This document shows, in pieces, positions 8,672 to 15,744 of a stretch of DNA of 64,000 nt (the stretch's first letter is position 1; every line of letters begins with the position of its first letter). The notes beneath the pieces were generated by a model, which saw nothing but the letters and a program-made list of their open reading frames with translations, was not told the DNA's origin and made no database searches. The translations under genes were made by a program, and so were the position numbers. Source of the DNA: WJKQ01 sp043810515 (lineage in GTDB: Bacteria > Patescibacteriota > Gracilibacteria > UBA1369 > LOWO2-01-FULL-3). The DNA lies in assembly GCA_043810515.1 (NCBI GenBank), contig JBDRNZ010000001.1, positions 1 to 64,000 on the forward strand, read 5' to 3'.

Positions 8672-8941
8672 ATGGAACGAACCAAAAAAAAGAAAGTAAT
8701 GACAAAATACGGAACCCATGAAAAAGACACGGGTTCGTCACAGGTGCAGGTTGCAATCCTTACGGAAAGGATAAACGATCTTTCAAAACACCTTGAAACG
8801 CATCCGAAGGATGACCATTCAAGAAAAGGCCTTTTGAAATTGGTGGGAAAAAGGAGAAAACATCTGAATTATCTGAAAATGCACAAAAAAGATAATTACG
8901 AAAAGCTTCTTGGAGAACTTAAGCTGAGAAAATTAAAATAG
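8672..8941 (+). CDS. rpsO: 30S ribosomal protein S15
   Basis: 89 residues, full length. Typical S15 motifs are present: YGTHEKDTGSSQVQVAILTERI, LSKHLETHPKDDHSRKGLL, RRKHLNYL. It binds the central domain of 16S rRNA early in 30S assembly. It is followed, after a structured spacer, by pnp, the same gene order as in many bacteria such as E. coli, where rpsO and pnp transcripts are coupled. In E. coli S15 also represses its own translation; whether that happens here cannot be judged from sequence. Confidence 0.97.
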   Translation: MERTKKKKVMTKYGTHEKDTGSSQVQVAILTERINDLSKHLETHPKDDHSRKGLLKLVGKRRKHLNYLKMHKKDNYEKLLGELKLRKLK

Positions 8942-8962
8942 CGCTCTTTTAAATATTTTTCC

Positions 8963-9067
8963 GCCGGCCACAGGAGGAAACTCTTAAGTAACAGGCTTGA
9001 AAGAACTAAGAAAGTTTAGTTCTTTAAATCTTGTCACTTGAGACGGTTTTGGTTCCTGTTTACCGGC
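8963..9067 (+). promoter_or_regulatory. Nested stem-loop RNA element in the rpsO-pnp spacer
   Basis: Four helices nest in 105 nt. The outermost is GCCGG (8963-8967) with CCGGC (9063-9067). Next is ACAGGA (8970-8975) with TCCTGT (9054-9059). An imperfect CTCTTAAGTAAC (8981-8992) pairs with GTCACTTGAG (9033-9042). The innermost is a perfect 10-bp hairpin, AAAGAACTAA (9000-9009) with TTAGTTCTTT (9016-9025). No U-run follows, so this is not an intrinsic terminator. In E. coli the same spacer holds an RNase III-cleaved hairpin through which PNPase controls its own mRNA. A similar autoregulatory leader is inferred here. Confidence 0.7.
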
Positions 9068-9093
9068 TGTAATTCCTAACAATTAAGTAAACT

Positions 9094-11286
9094 ATGGAAC
9101 CAAAAATTGCGAAAATGACCCTCGCGGGACGGGAATTTAGTATCACGAACTCCCCGATTTCTTCCTACGCAAACGGTTATGCGACGGTATCACTGGGAGA
9201 TACTGTAATTATGGCGAATGCGTTGATTTCCGAAAAAGGAAAAGAAGGCGCGGATTTTTTCCCGATGACGGTGGATTATGAGGAGAATATGTATGCCGCC
9301 GGAAAAATCAAAGGCAGCCGTTTTATCAAACGTGAAGGTCGTCCTTCCGAAAATGCCATTTTGATATCGCGTATGATAGACAGGCCGATACGTCCGCTTT
9401 TTCCGAAAGGAGCGACAAATGAAGTTCAGATTATCTGCACGGCTTTGTCAGCTGATCTGGAAGTGGAACCGAGTACAACCGCTTTAAACGCCGCATCCGT
9501 GGCGCTGATGTTAACCGGCGCGCCGTTTGATGGCCCTATTGGAGCTGTGCGAATGGGATACAAAGATGAAAAATTGATTGTAAATCCAACATATAAGGAA
9601 TGTGACGAAGGAAAATTGAACCTTGTTGTAGCTGGAACTATTGATGCAATCACAATGGTTGAGGCATCCGCCGATGAAGTAAGCGAGGACATTATAATTC
9701 AGGCGCTCGACATGGCCCACAAGCATATAAAAGAGATATGCCAGCTTCAGCTTGATTACGTCAAACAGTTCGAAATTGATAAAATGGAAATGACCGTAGT
9801 GAAACCTTCAGCGGAAACTGTTGAAAAAGTAAAAGAATTCGTTACGGACGACATGCTCGCGAAAATTAAAGGAAAAACAAAAAAAGATGTAAAGGCGGAG
9901 CTCCACAAACTCGAAGAAGCTCTTCTTGAGCATTTTGCGGCTGAAATCGAAAATGAAAGTTTGTCCGAACGCGAACTGAAAGAAGTTCTCAATAACCTTT
10001 TAGAGACCGGCATGAGAAAAAGAGTTCTTGAAAAAGAGGAACGTATTGACGGCAGAAAACTCGATGAAATACGTCCGATTACGGTGATAATGGATGTTTT
10101 ACCCAGAACTCACGGCTCCGCAATTTTCCAGCGCGGCGAAACAATGGCTTTGACGGTCACAACGCTTGGCGGCCCCGGCGATGCTCAGATGATAGACACG
10201 ATGGATAGGGACATTACTAAGAGATACATGCATCATTATCATTTTCCGCCATTTGCAACGGGCGACATAAAACCGCTCCGCGGCCCCGGCCGACGTGAAA
10301 TCGGTCATGGAGATCTTGCGGAACGTGCGCTCAAGCCCGTTCTTCCAACGGAAGAGGAATTTCCATACACGATGTGGCTCGTTTCCGAAATCGTAAGATG
10401 TAACGGATCAAGCTCTATGGCTTCCGTATGCGGATCAACGCTCTCACTAATGTGCGCGGGCGTGCCGATAACGCGTCCGGTTGCCGGAATCGCGATGGGT
10501 CTTATCACGGACAAAGAAAATACTTCAAATTATAAAATTTTAAGTGACATCCAGGGACTGGAGGATTTTGCAGGAGACATGGATTTCAAAGTTACAGGAA
10601 CAGCTGACGGAATCACCGCGCTTCAGATGGACATAAAAGTGAAGGGACTTTCTCTCTCTATCATGAGGGAAGCTCTTTCAAAAGCCAAAGAAGGACGGGA
10701 TTTTATCATGGCGAAAATGCTTGAAGTCATCCCCGAGCCAAGAAAAGAGCTTTCAAAATACGCGCCGCTTATTATGACCATCAAGATTCATCCCGACATG
10801 ATCAGGGTTGTTATCGGCAAAGGCGGCGAAACCATTCAGGAAATCACCGCAAAATGCAATGTTGAAATCGACATAAACGATGATGGAATAGTCACAATCA
10901 CCGCTCCCGACCAGGAAAGCGGCAAAAAGGCCGTGGACTGGGTCAAAAGAATCACATACGTTCCAAAGGCCGGTGAAGTTTTTGAAGGAAAGGTGACCCG
11001 TATCCTTGATTTCGGAGCGATGGTCGAATTTCTTCCCGGAAAAGAAGGACTTGTACACGTTTCACAATTGGCAAAAGAAAGAGTGAACAAGGTCGAAGAT
11101 GTAGTTACCGAAGGCGACATTTTGAAAGTAAAATTGATGGAAGTTGATAGAATGGGAAGATATAATCTTTCACACAAGGCCACTCTTGAAGGAGCCGCAG
11201 CTCAGCCACAGATGCCATCAAGCAGCCAGATCGGCGGTGAAAAAGGCAAAAAGGTGGACGGCACTTCCTCCGTAAGGGAAGTCTAA
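9094..11286 (+). CDS. pnp: Polyribonucleotide nucleotidyltransferase (PNPase)
   Basis: 3'-5' phosphorolytic exoribonuclease, acting as a trimer in mRNA decay. 730 residues with the standard order: first RNase PH core (about 10-215), helical linker, second RNase PH core (about 310-540, with FPPFATGDIKPLRGPGRREIGHG and the SDIQGLEDFAGDMDFKV active-site block holding the metal-binding Asp residues), KH domain (about 560-620, VIGKGGETIQEI) and S1 domain (about 630-700, GKVTRILDFGAMVEFLPGKEG). A short Ser/Gly/Lys tail ends the protein. No Shine-Dalgarno is visible before the ATG. The leader instead carries the nested stem-loops at 8963-9067. Confidence 0.97.
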   Translation: MEPKIAKMTLAGREFSITNSPISSYANGYATVSLGDTVIMANALISEKGKEGADFFPMTVDYEENMYAAGKIKGSRFIKREGRPSENAILISRMIDRPIRPLFPKGATNEVQIICTALSADLEVEPSTTALNAASVALMLTGAPFDGPIGAVRMGYKDEKLIVNPTYKECDEGKLNLVVAGTIDAITMVEASADEVSEDIIIQALDMAHKHIKEICQLQLDYVKQFEIDKMEMTVVKPSAETVEKVKEFVTDDMLAKIKGKTKKDVKAELHKLEEALLEHFAAEIENESLSERELKEVLNNLLETGMRKRVLEKEERIDGRKLDEIRPITVIMDVLPRTHGSAIFQRGETMALTVTTLGGPGDAQMIDTMDRDITKRYMHHYHFPPFATGDIKPLRGPGRREIGHGDLAERALKPVLPTEEEFPYTMWLVSEIVRCNGSSSMASVCGSTLSLMCAGVPITRPVAGIAMGLITDKENTSNYKILSDIQGLEDFAGDMDFKVTGTADGITALQMDIKVKGLSLSIMREALSKAKEGRDFIMAKMLEVIPEPRKELSKYAPLIMTIKIHPDMIRVVIGKGGETIQEITAKCNVEIDINDDGIVTITAPDQESGKKAVDWVKRITYVPKAGEVFEGKVTRILDFGAMVEFLPGKEGLVHVSQLAKERVNKVEDVVTEGDILKVKLMEVDRMGRYNLSHKATLEGAAAQPQMPSSSQIGGEKGKKVDGTSSVREV

Positions 11287-11305
11287 AACCAGCCTTAAAA
11301 ATTCA

Positions 11306-11379
11306 GCGGGTATCGTATAACGGCATTACATCGCCTTGCCATGGCGAAGACACGGGTTCAATTCCCGTTACCCGCTCCA
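11306..11379 (+). tRNA. tRNA-Gly (GCC)
   Basis: A full cloverleaf can be drawn. The acceptor pairs GCGGGTA with TACCCGC, the anticodon arm is TCGCC-TTGCCAT-GGCGA with anticodon GCC, and the T arm is ACGGG-TTCAATT-CCCGT. The CCA end is encoded at 11377-11379. It reads GGC/GGU glycine codons. It lies just downstream of pnp and may be processed from the same transcript. Confidence 0.95.
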
Positions 11380-11664
11380 TTAATTTATGCCCAGATCGTA
11401 AAGATCTTTTAGATAAGGTCCATATAAATGAGTGCCGCCCTTCTTGCCTTTGTCGGAACGCTTTTTTATTAACCATTTTGCGAAGAGCCTGCACAGATCA
11501 TCATCACCGACATAAAATCCCACGCCTCTCTGGCTTACAAACGCTTTTAAAAAAACCTTTATAAGAGGGCTCAAACCAATCCCAAATTGGCCATAACATT
11601 TATCCTGAGCCATTTGATACAGTCCGGCATCCATGCGAACAGTTAATTGCTTTTGTTTATTCAT
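11380..11664 (-). CDS. Ribbon-helix-helix-like small protein
   Basis: 94 residues. The start KQKQLTVRMDAGLYQMAQDK followed by GIGLSPLIKVFLKAFV fits a ribbon-helix-helix DNA-binding fold (beta strand then two helices, residues 4-48), as in RelB/DinJ-type antitoxins or CopG-like repressors. The remaining 45 residues are Lys/Gly-rich and not recognised. No toxin gene lies next to it; on one side is tRNA-Gly, on the other the deacetylase promoter. It is therefore an orphan regulator or a remnant of a toxin-antitoxin pair. Its stop codon abuts the tRNA CCA. Confidence 0.65.
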   Translation of the reverse strand: MNKQKQLTVRMDAGLYQMAQDKCYGQFGIGLSPLIKVFLKAFVSQRGVGFYVGDDDLCRLFAKWLIKKRSDKGKKGGTHLYGPYLKDLYDLGIN

Positions 11665-11794
11665 AAATTTTAAGGTTAAGGAAAGATATATCCATTACGC
11701 TTTCCCTGTCCGAAAGTACAGCAAAAAGACAGCAAAATGGACAAGGCCGCAAATTAACAACCGTAATCCAAAAACAAAGGAGCCGGGAGCAGAA

Positions 11795-11823
11795 TTGACG
11801 CCCCGTCACTTTTATTGTATAAT
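11795..11823 (+). promoter_or_regulatory. Promoter of the polysaccharide deacetylase gene
   Basis: TTGACG (11795-11800), 17-nt spacer, TATAAT (11818-11823). The ATG of the deacetylase is 26 nt downstream of the -10 box. Confidence 0.75.
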
Positions 11824-11849
11824 ACAATCAAAGCAAAAACAAAAACAAA

Positions 11850-13304
11850 ATGTCAAAAAAAGTTACAAATCTCTTTCTCGTAGCCATTTTTACATTTTTA
11901 ATGGTGGGGTTTGGCGCGGGACTTGGAAAAGTTATGCACACTCAGGTTATAAGTACCGATGAGAAACCGCGCATTTCCGAACTTTACAAATTCGAGATTG
12001 TCGAGCAGGAAAGCGAGGTTATTCATGTTAAGCCGGGGGGGACAAAAGAACTCAAGGTTATTCTGAAAAATACCGGCAAAGCCCAGTGGGATCTTGCGGA
12101 AAATTCCGAAAACAGATTTGTTTTGGGAACTTATCTGCCCCGCGAACGGGAAAGTGCTTTTTACAGTGCCGGCCTGGATAAATGGAAAAATTCGTCACAG
12201 ATTTATATTGAAGATGAAAATGGAAAAACAGTCATAGCTCCGGACGAAACGACAACATTCAAATTCGAGATAAAAGCGCCGGCTGCCGCAGGTTTTTACA
12301 GAGAAAATTTTGCGCCGGTGGTCACCGGAATAAAAGGTCTCAACAACGCCATACTGACTTTCGACATCGTCGTTGATGGGGATTTTGCCAAAAACTACGA
12401 TTATGAAATTGTTGAAAAAACCGAAAAGGAAAGCCTGCCTTTAAACGGCACGGCGGAAATCAGCATGAAATTAAAAAACACAGGAAGTGTGCCGTGGTAC
12501 GGCGACGGCCCGTTCCCGATAAAACTTGCCGCGACGGACACCCAGACCGCGGAATTATTCTCACCGGAAGGCGGGATGATCGGAGCGCTTGAGGTTTTGC
12601 CCGGAGAAACAGCCAATTTTACATTTAAAATTTTATCTCCGGTAGCAGCCGGTACTTACGAAATGCGCCTGCAGCTCGCGGCTGAAAACCTTTTTGTGTT
12701 TGAATCAAGTCCTTTGATTTGGAACATAAATGTTGCCGCAAAACGCGTGGCGCTGACTTTTGATGACGGATACGGCGATATAAACGGTTTTCTGGACGTG
12801 CTGAAGGAACAGGATGTAAAAGCAACTTTCTTTATGCTCGGATGTGTGGCCCAGAACAGACCGGAGGAAATGAAAAGAATTGTTGAGGAGGGTCATCTTC
12901 TGGCGAGCCACAGTTATAATCATCCGGATTTTAGAACGCTTGGCGCGGACACGATCCGCTGGCAGCTGAACACCACGAGGGACATCATGAAAGAAATAAC
13001 GGGACTCGATGTGTATCCGTATTTCCGTTACCCGTACGGCGCGCGCAATGCCAGCACGGACGCGGTTTTGGCACAGGACGGCTGGAAATATTTCCATTGG
13101 ACAAACGGTACCGGCGACTGGAAATTTCATGAAAATTCAGCGGCCGGCCGTCAGCACATTTATCATTACGCAACATCAAATCCTCCGGATCAGGCTATTG
13201 TCCTGATGCATGTTATAAGCCGGTCAACCCTCGCGGTTCTGCCAAACATAATCGAATGGTATCGCAATCACGGCTACTCTTTTGTCACAGTCGACGAACT
13301 TTAA
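11850..13304 (+). CDS. Exported polysaccharide deacetylase with N-terminal beta domains
   Basis: 484 residues. An N-terminal hydrophobic helix (about 7-28) serves as signal or anchor. Two Ig-like/CARDB-like repeats follow, about residues 45-175 and 185-290; both contain LKNTG and a phrase near PAAAGFYRENF or PVAAGTYEMRL. The C-terminal NodB/CE4 catalytic domain is about residues 295-484, with motif 1 LTFDDGYGD, motif 2 HSYNHPDF (His ligands), motif 3 RYPYGARN and motif 5 LMHV. The enzyme should deacetylate an N-acetylated glycan such as peptidoglycan outside the membrane. The beta domains may place it against the wall. It has its own promoter. Confidence 0.88.
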   Translation: MSKKVTNLFLVAIFTFLMVGFGAGLGKVMHTQVISTDEKPRISELYKFEIVEQESEVIHVKPGGTKELKVILKNTGKAQWDLAENSENRFVLGTYLPRERESAFYSAGLDKWKNSSQIYIEDENGKTVIAPDETTTFKFEIKAPAAAGFYRENFAPVVTGIKGLNNAILTFDIVVDGDFAKNYDYEIVEKTEKESLPLNGTAEISMKLKNTGSVPWYGDGPFPIKLAATDTQTAELFSPEGGMIGALEVLPGETANFTFKILSPVAAGTYEMRLQLAAENLFVFESSPLIWNINVAAKRVALTFDDGYGDINGFLDVLKEQDVKATFFMLGCVAQNRPEEMKRIVEEGHLLASHSYNHPDFRTLGADTIRWQLNTTRDIMKEITGLDVYPYFRYPYGARNASTDAVLAQDGWKYFHWTNGTGDWKFHENSAAGRQHIYHYATSNPPDQAIVLMHVISRSTLAVLPNIIEWYRNHGYSFVTVDEL

Positions 13305-13411
13305 AGAATTTACTATTCGAAAAGTTTGGGCTATTATCAACACCGTCTTTTAAAAAAATAAATTTTTATATATGGACGATAAAAAAGGCGGATGCTGCTA
13401 ATAAAAATTTT

Positions 13412-14023
13412 ATGAATAAAAAACCTTACACACTACCGGCTTTGCCGTACGATTTTAACGCACTCGAGCCATACATTTCGGCGCAGCAGCTTCAAATTCA
13501 TCACGATAAACACCATCAGGGCTACGTAAACGGAGCGAATGCAGTTTTTGAAAAACTCGAAACCGCGCGCAAAGAAGGAGCGGAGCTTGATATGAAATCC
13601 GTATTGAAAAATCTGTCTTTCAATGTGGGCGGACATATTCTCCATTCTCTTTTTTGGGCGAATATGGCGCCGGCAGGAAATGGTGGTGGCGGCGAGCCGC
13701 AGGGAGCTCTGGCAGAAAGCATTACCACTGAATTCGGAAGTTTTGCACGTTTCAAGACAGAATTTTCCGCAGCCGCGGCAAGCGTCGAAGGATCCGGCTG
13801 GGCCGCGCTTTTTCTCGACAAAATGACAAACCGCCCAGTCATCATGCAGATTGAAAAACATAATGTAAACATCGCGCCCGGTTTACCTTTGCTTTTGGTG
13901 ATCGACGTTTGGGAACATGCCTACTATCTCGATTACAAAAATGAAAGAGGAAAATTTATCGAAGCCTTCTGGAATATCGTGAACTGGGAGGAGGTCGGGA
14001 AAAGTCTTGAACTTCACGGTTGA
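13412..14023 (+). CDS. Iron/manganese superoxide dismutase
   Basis: 203 residues. The ATG at 13412 is chosen because the protein from MNKKPYTLPALPYDF matches the SOD N-terminus; the longer open frame upstream overlaps the deacetylase gene. Metal ligands are seen in HHDKHHQGYV (His), GGHILHSLFW (His) and DVWEHAYYLDY (Asp and His). It converts superoxide to oxygen and H2O2. The Fe or Mn preference cannot be settled from sequence alone. The TGA stop lies in the -35 box of the strong promoter at 14020, so the RNA gene downstream starts right at its end. Unexpected in a mainly anaerobic lineage, it points to oxygen exposure. Confidence 0.93.
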   Translation: MNKKPYTLPALPYDFNALEPYISAQQLQIHHDKHHQGYVNGANAVFEKLETARKEGAELDMKSVLKNLSFNVGGHILHSLFWANMAPAGNGGGGEPQGALAESITTEFGSFARFKTEFSAAAASVEGSGWAALFLDKMTNRPVIMQIEKHNVNIAPGLPLLLVIDVWEHAYYLDYKNERGKFIEAFWNIVNWEEVGKSLELHG

Positions 14024-14048
14024 CATCATTATTAAAATATACTATAAT
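14020..14048 (+). promoter_or_regulatory. Perfect consensus sigma70 promoter of the structured RNA
   Basis: TTGACA (14020-14025), exactly 17 nt, TATAAT (14043-14048). Both boxes match consensus fully, the only 12/12 match with a 17-nt spacer that I found in the window. Start of transcription is expected near 14055. No start codon with a credible gene follows, which points to a highly transcribed non-coding RNA. Confidence 0.85.
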
Positions 14049-14598
14049 GTAAGTGTTAAAGGTTTTCGAAAAACAAAAACAAAAGATCATTTACATCATC
14101 GGCCAAAAATTTTCTCCGGAGCGAGCTGTGCTCGCAAAGATTACAAGACTCCAGCTTCTATCTCACGATTCTTGTTGTGAGTAGTGTACTCTTTCTGAGC
14201 GCAGCTCCCTCTGGAGAAGTATCTGTCTGCTTTTGCAGACAACATACTCGCAGTAGTTATGCGTTGTGAGACTCATAACTAAAAGCATTTCTATCTGTAA
14301 ACGGGGCGGTGCCCGCTTGCGGTATAAATGATGTGAGTTTCTCTTCAAAGGGATAGTATCTTCCTGAGTATGCTTTGCATGGATAGATCGCAAGATCCAT
14401 TCAGTAAGCTTTGTGTACTGTTCTCGTCGTAATATGGCGGTGACGTCGTATTGTTATGAGGGTGGCGGATTCGACTTCGGTCGGGCTGTCATGGAATCTC
14501 AAATCTCGTCCTTATAGTCTTGTTTTTTTCAGGTTCTTTAAGAAGAGGTACTTATGCAGTCGGGTTTTTTGCCCGGAGTGTGTCTTGGTATTTCTCCA

Positions 14599-14619
14599 GG
14601 GTAGCACCTCTTGCCACCC
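14599..14619 (+). promoter_or_regulatory. Possible antiterminator hairpin with pseudoknotted loop
   Basis: GGGTAGC (14599-14605) can pair with GCCACCC (14613-14619) with one A-C mismatch. The 7-nt loop ACCTCTT is fully complementary to AAGAGGT at 14543-14549, which would make a pseudoknot. The 3' arm uses the same GCCAC as the terminator, so the two folds exclude each other. This is inferred from base pairing only. Confidence 0.5.
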
Positions 14620-14639
14620 GCGATTCGTGGCTTTTTTTT
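14613..14639 (+). terminator. Intrinsic terminator upstream of mnmA
   Basis: GCCAC (14613-14617) pairs with GTGGC (14627-14631), followed by eight T (14632-14639). It ends the structured RNA 40 nt before the mnmA ATG. Confidence 0.8.
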
Positions 14640-14679
14640 GTGTTTTCGGATACAATCAACGACCGCAAATATATTATTT

Positions 14680-15744
14680 ATGAAAATTGCAGTGCTCGTT
14701 TCAGGAGGTGTGGACAGCGCGGTCGCGCTTAGAATTTTAAAAGATCAGGGACACGATCTCACTGCATTTTATCTGAAAATCTGGCTTGAGGATGAATTGT
14801 CTTTTCTTGGGAATTGTCCATGGGAGGAGGATTTAAAATTTGTCCGCAAAATTTGCAAAGACATAAATGTTCCGCTGAAAATTATTCCGCTTCAGAAGGA
14901 ATATTTTGAAACGGTTGTGGAATATACAATCTCGGAGGTTTCGGCCGGCAGAACGCCGAATCCCGATATTATGTGCAACAGCCGGATCAAGTTCGGGCTT
15001 TTTTTGGACAAAATTGATAAAAGTTACGAAAAGGTGTCAACCGGCCATTACGCGCAGATCGAAGAACACGATGGTATTTTTTTTCTGAAATGTTCTCCGG
15101 ATCCTATGAAAGACCAAACATATTTTCTTTCAAATCTGAATCAGGAACAGCTTTGCAAACTTATTTTTCCGATCGGCCATCTCACAAAAAAATCAGTCAG
15201 AAAACTTGCGGCGGATTTCGATCTTCCCAACAAAGACAGAAAAGACAGCCAGGGAATTTGTTTTCTCGGAAAAATTCCATATGCCCAGTTTGTTAAACAT
15301 TATCTTGGTGAAAAGCCCGGGGATATTATCGAATTTGAAACGGGCCGCCGTCTCGGAGAACACGAAGGCTATTGGTATTACACGATAGGGCAGAGGAAAG
15401 GCATAAAACTTTCCGGCGGCCCTTACTTTGTCGTAAAAAAAGACATTCCCAAAAACATAATTTACGTTTCGGCCAGTTACCACGCACCCGACAAAAAAAG
15501 AAACCTGCTCACGGTAGAAAATTTCAACTGGTTTGCCGACAGAGCACCGGCGCGCAAAAACCTGAAAGTCAAACTCCGCCACGGTCCCTATTTCCACAAC
15601 GCCGCCTTAAACTTCATTTCCGAAAACAAAGCAGAGGTCACTCTCGATTCAGACGATCAGGGCATCGCGCCGGGCCAGTTCGCGGCCTTCTACGACGGCG
15701 AAATATGCCTCGGCTCCGCCACGATTGCCGACCGCAAACTTTAA
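14680..15744 (+). CDS. mnmA: tRNA-specific 2-thiouridylase MnmA
   Basis: 354 residues from the ATG at 14680. The longer frame upstream runs through the terminator, and MKIAVLVSGGVDSAVAL matches the family N-terminus. The protein has the PP-loop SGGVDS for ATP, the catalytic Cys in PDIMCNSRIKFG (near residue 95), the second Cys in GICFLGK (near 193), and the C-terminal beta-barrel. It thiolates U34 of Lys, Glu and Gln tRNAs. The length is normal. No strong Shine-Dalgarno is visible. Expression may depend on read-through of the terminator at 14613-14639 or on an internal promoter near TACAAT (about 14651). Its stop overlaps that of the convergent aminotransferase through TTAA. Confidence 0.95.
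   Translation: MKIAVLVSGGVDSAVALRILKDQGHDLTAFYLKIWLEDELSFLGNCPWEEDLKFVRKICKDINVPLKIIPLQKEYFETVVEYTISEVSAGRTPNPDIMCNSRIKFGLFLDKIDKSYEKVSTGHYAQIEEHDGIFFLKCSPDPMKDQTYFLSNLNQEQLCKLIFPIGHLTKKSVRKLAADFDLPNKDRKDSQGICFLGKIPYAQFVKHYLGEKPGDIIEFETGRRLGEHEGYWYYTIGQRKGIKLSGGPYFVVKKDIPKNIIYVSASYHAPDKKRNLLTVENFNWFADRAPARKNLKVKLRHGPYFHNAALNFISENKAEVTLDSDDQGIAPGQFAAFYDGEICLGSATIADRKL

Larger units (their letters stand above)
14055..14639 (+). ncRNA. Candidate large structured non-coding RNA (about 585 nt)
   Basis: The region lies between a consensus promoter and an intrinsic terminator and has no credible gene on either strand. Perfect or near-perfect helices are dense. A 10-bp closing stem TTCTCCGGAG (14112-14121) pairs with CTCTGGAGAA (14209-14218), with one G-U pair. 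It encloses hairpins GCGAGC/GCTCGC (14121-14135), CTCAC/GTGAG (14162-14181) and GAGC/GCTC (14197-14207). Then come GTCTGC-TTTT-GCAGAC (14225-14240), TAGTTATG/CATAACTA (14254-14281), ATGGAT/ATCCAT (14379-14400), CGAC-TTCG-GTCG with a cUUCGg tetraloop (14472-14483), TCGGG/CCCGG (14560-14576), and a long-range AAGAGGT (14543-14549) with ACCTCTT (14606-14612). I could not match it to tmRNA, RNase P RNA, 6S or SRP RNA. Free RNA or a long mnmA leader are both possible. Confidence 0.75.

Noticed and set aside
11380..11664. Complete toxin-antitoxin pair around the RHH protein
   Set aside because: Neither neighbour is a toxin: tRNA-Gly on one side and the deacetylase promoter on the other.
14055..14640. 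The 585-nt region as tmRNA, RNase P RNA, SRP RNA or 6S RNA
   Set aside because: No tRNA-like 3' end, no tag frame followed by a stop, no GAGGAAAGUCC or other RNase P cores, and it is too long for 6S or SRP RNA.
14598..14640. T-box riboswitch from AGGGTAGCACC before the terminator
   Set aside because: The UGGN bulge needed to pair with the tRNA NCCA end reads UAGC, and no specifier hairpin was recognised.
14163..14683. Short frames on both strands inside the structured RNA (for example 14163-14393 minus, 14456-14683 plus)
   Set aside because: No ribosome binding sites, no protein-like composition, and the frame up to 14683 runs through the terminator and into mnmA.
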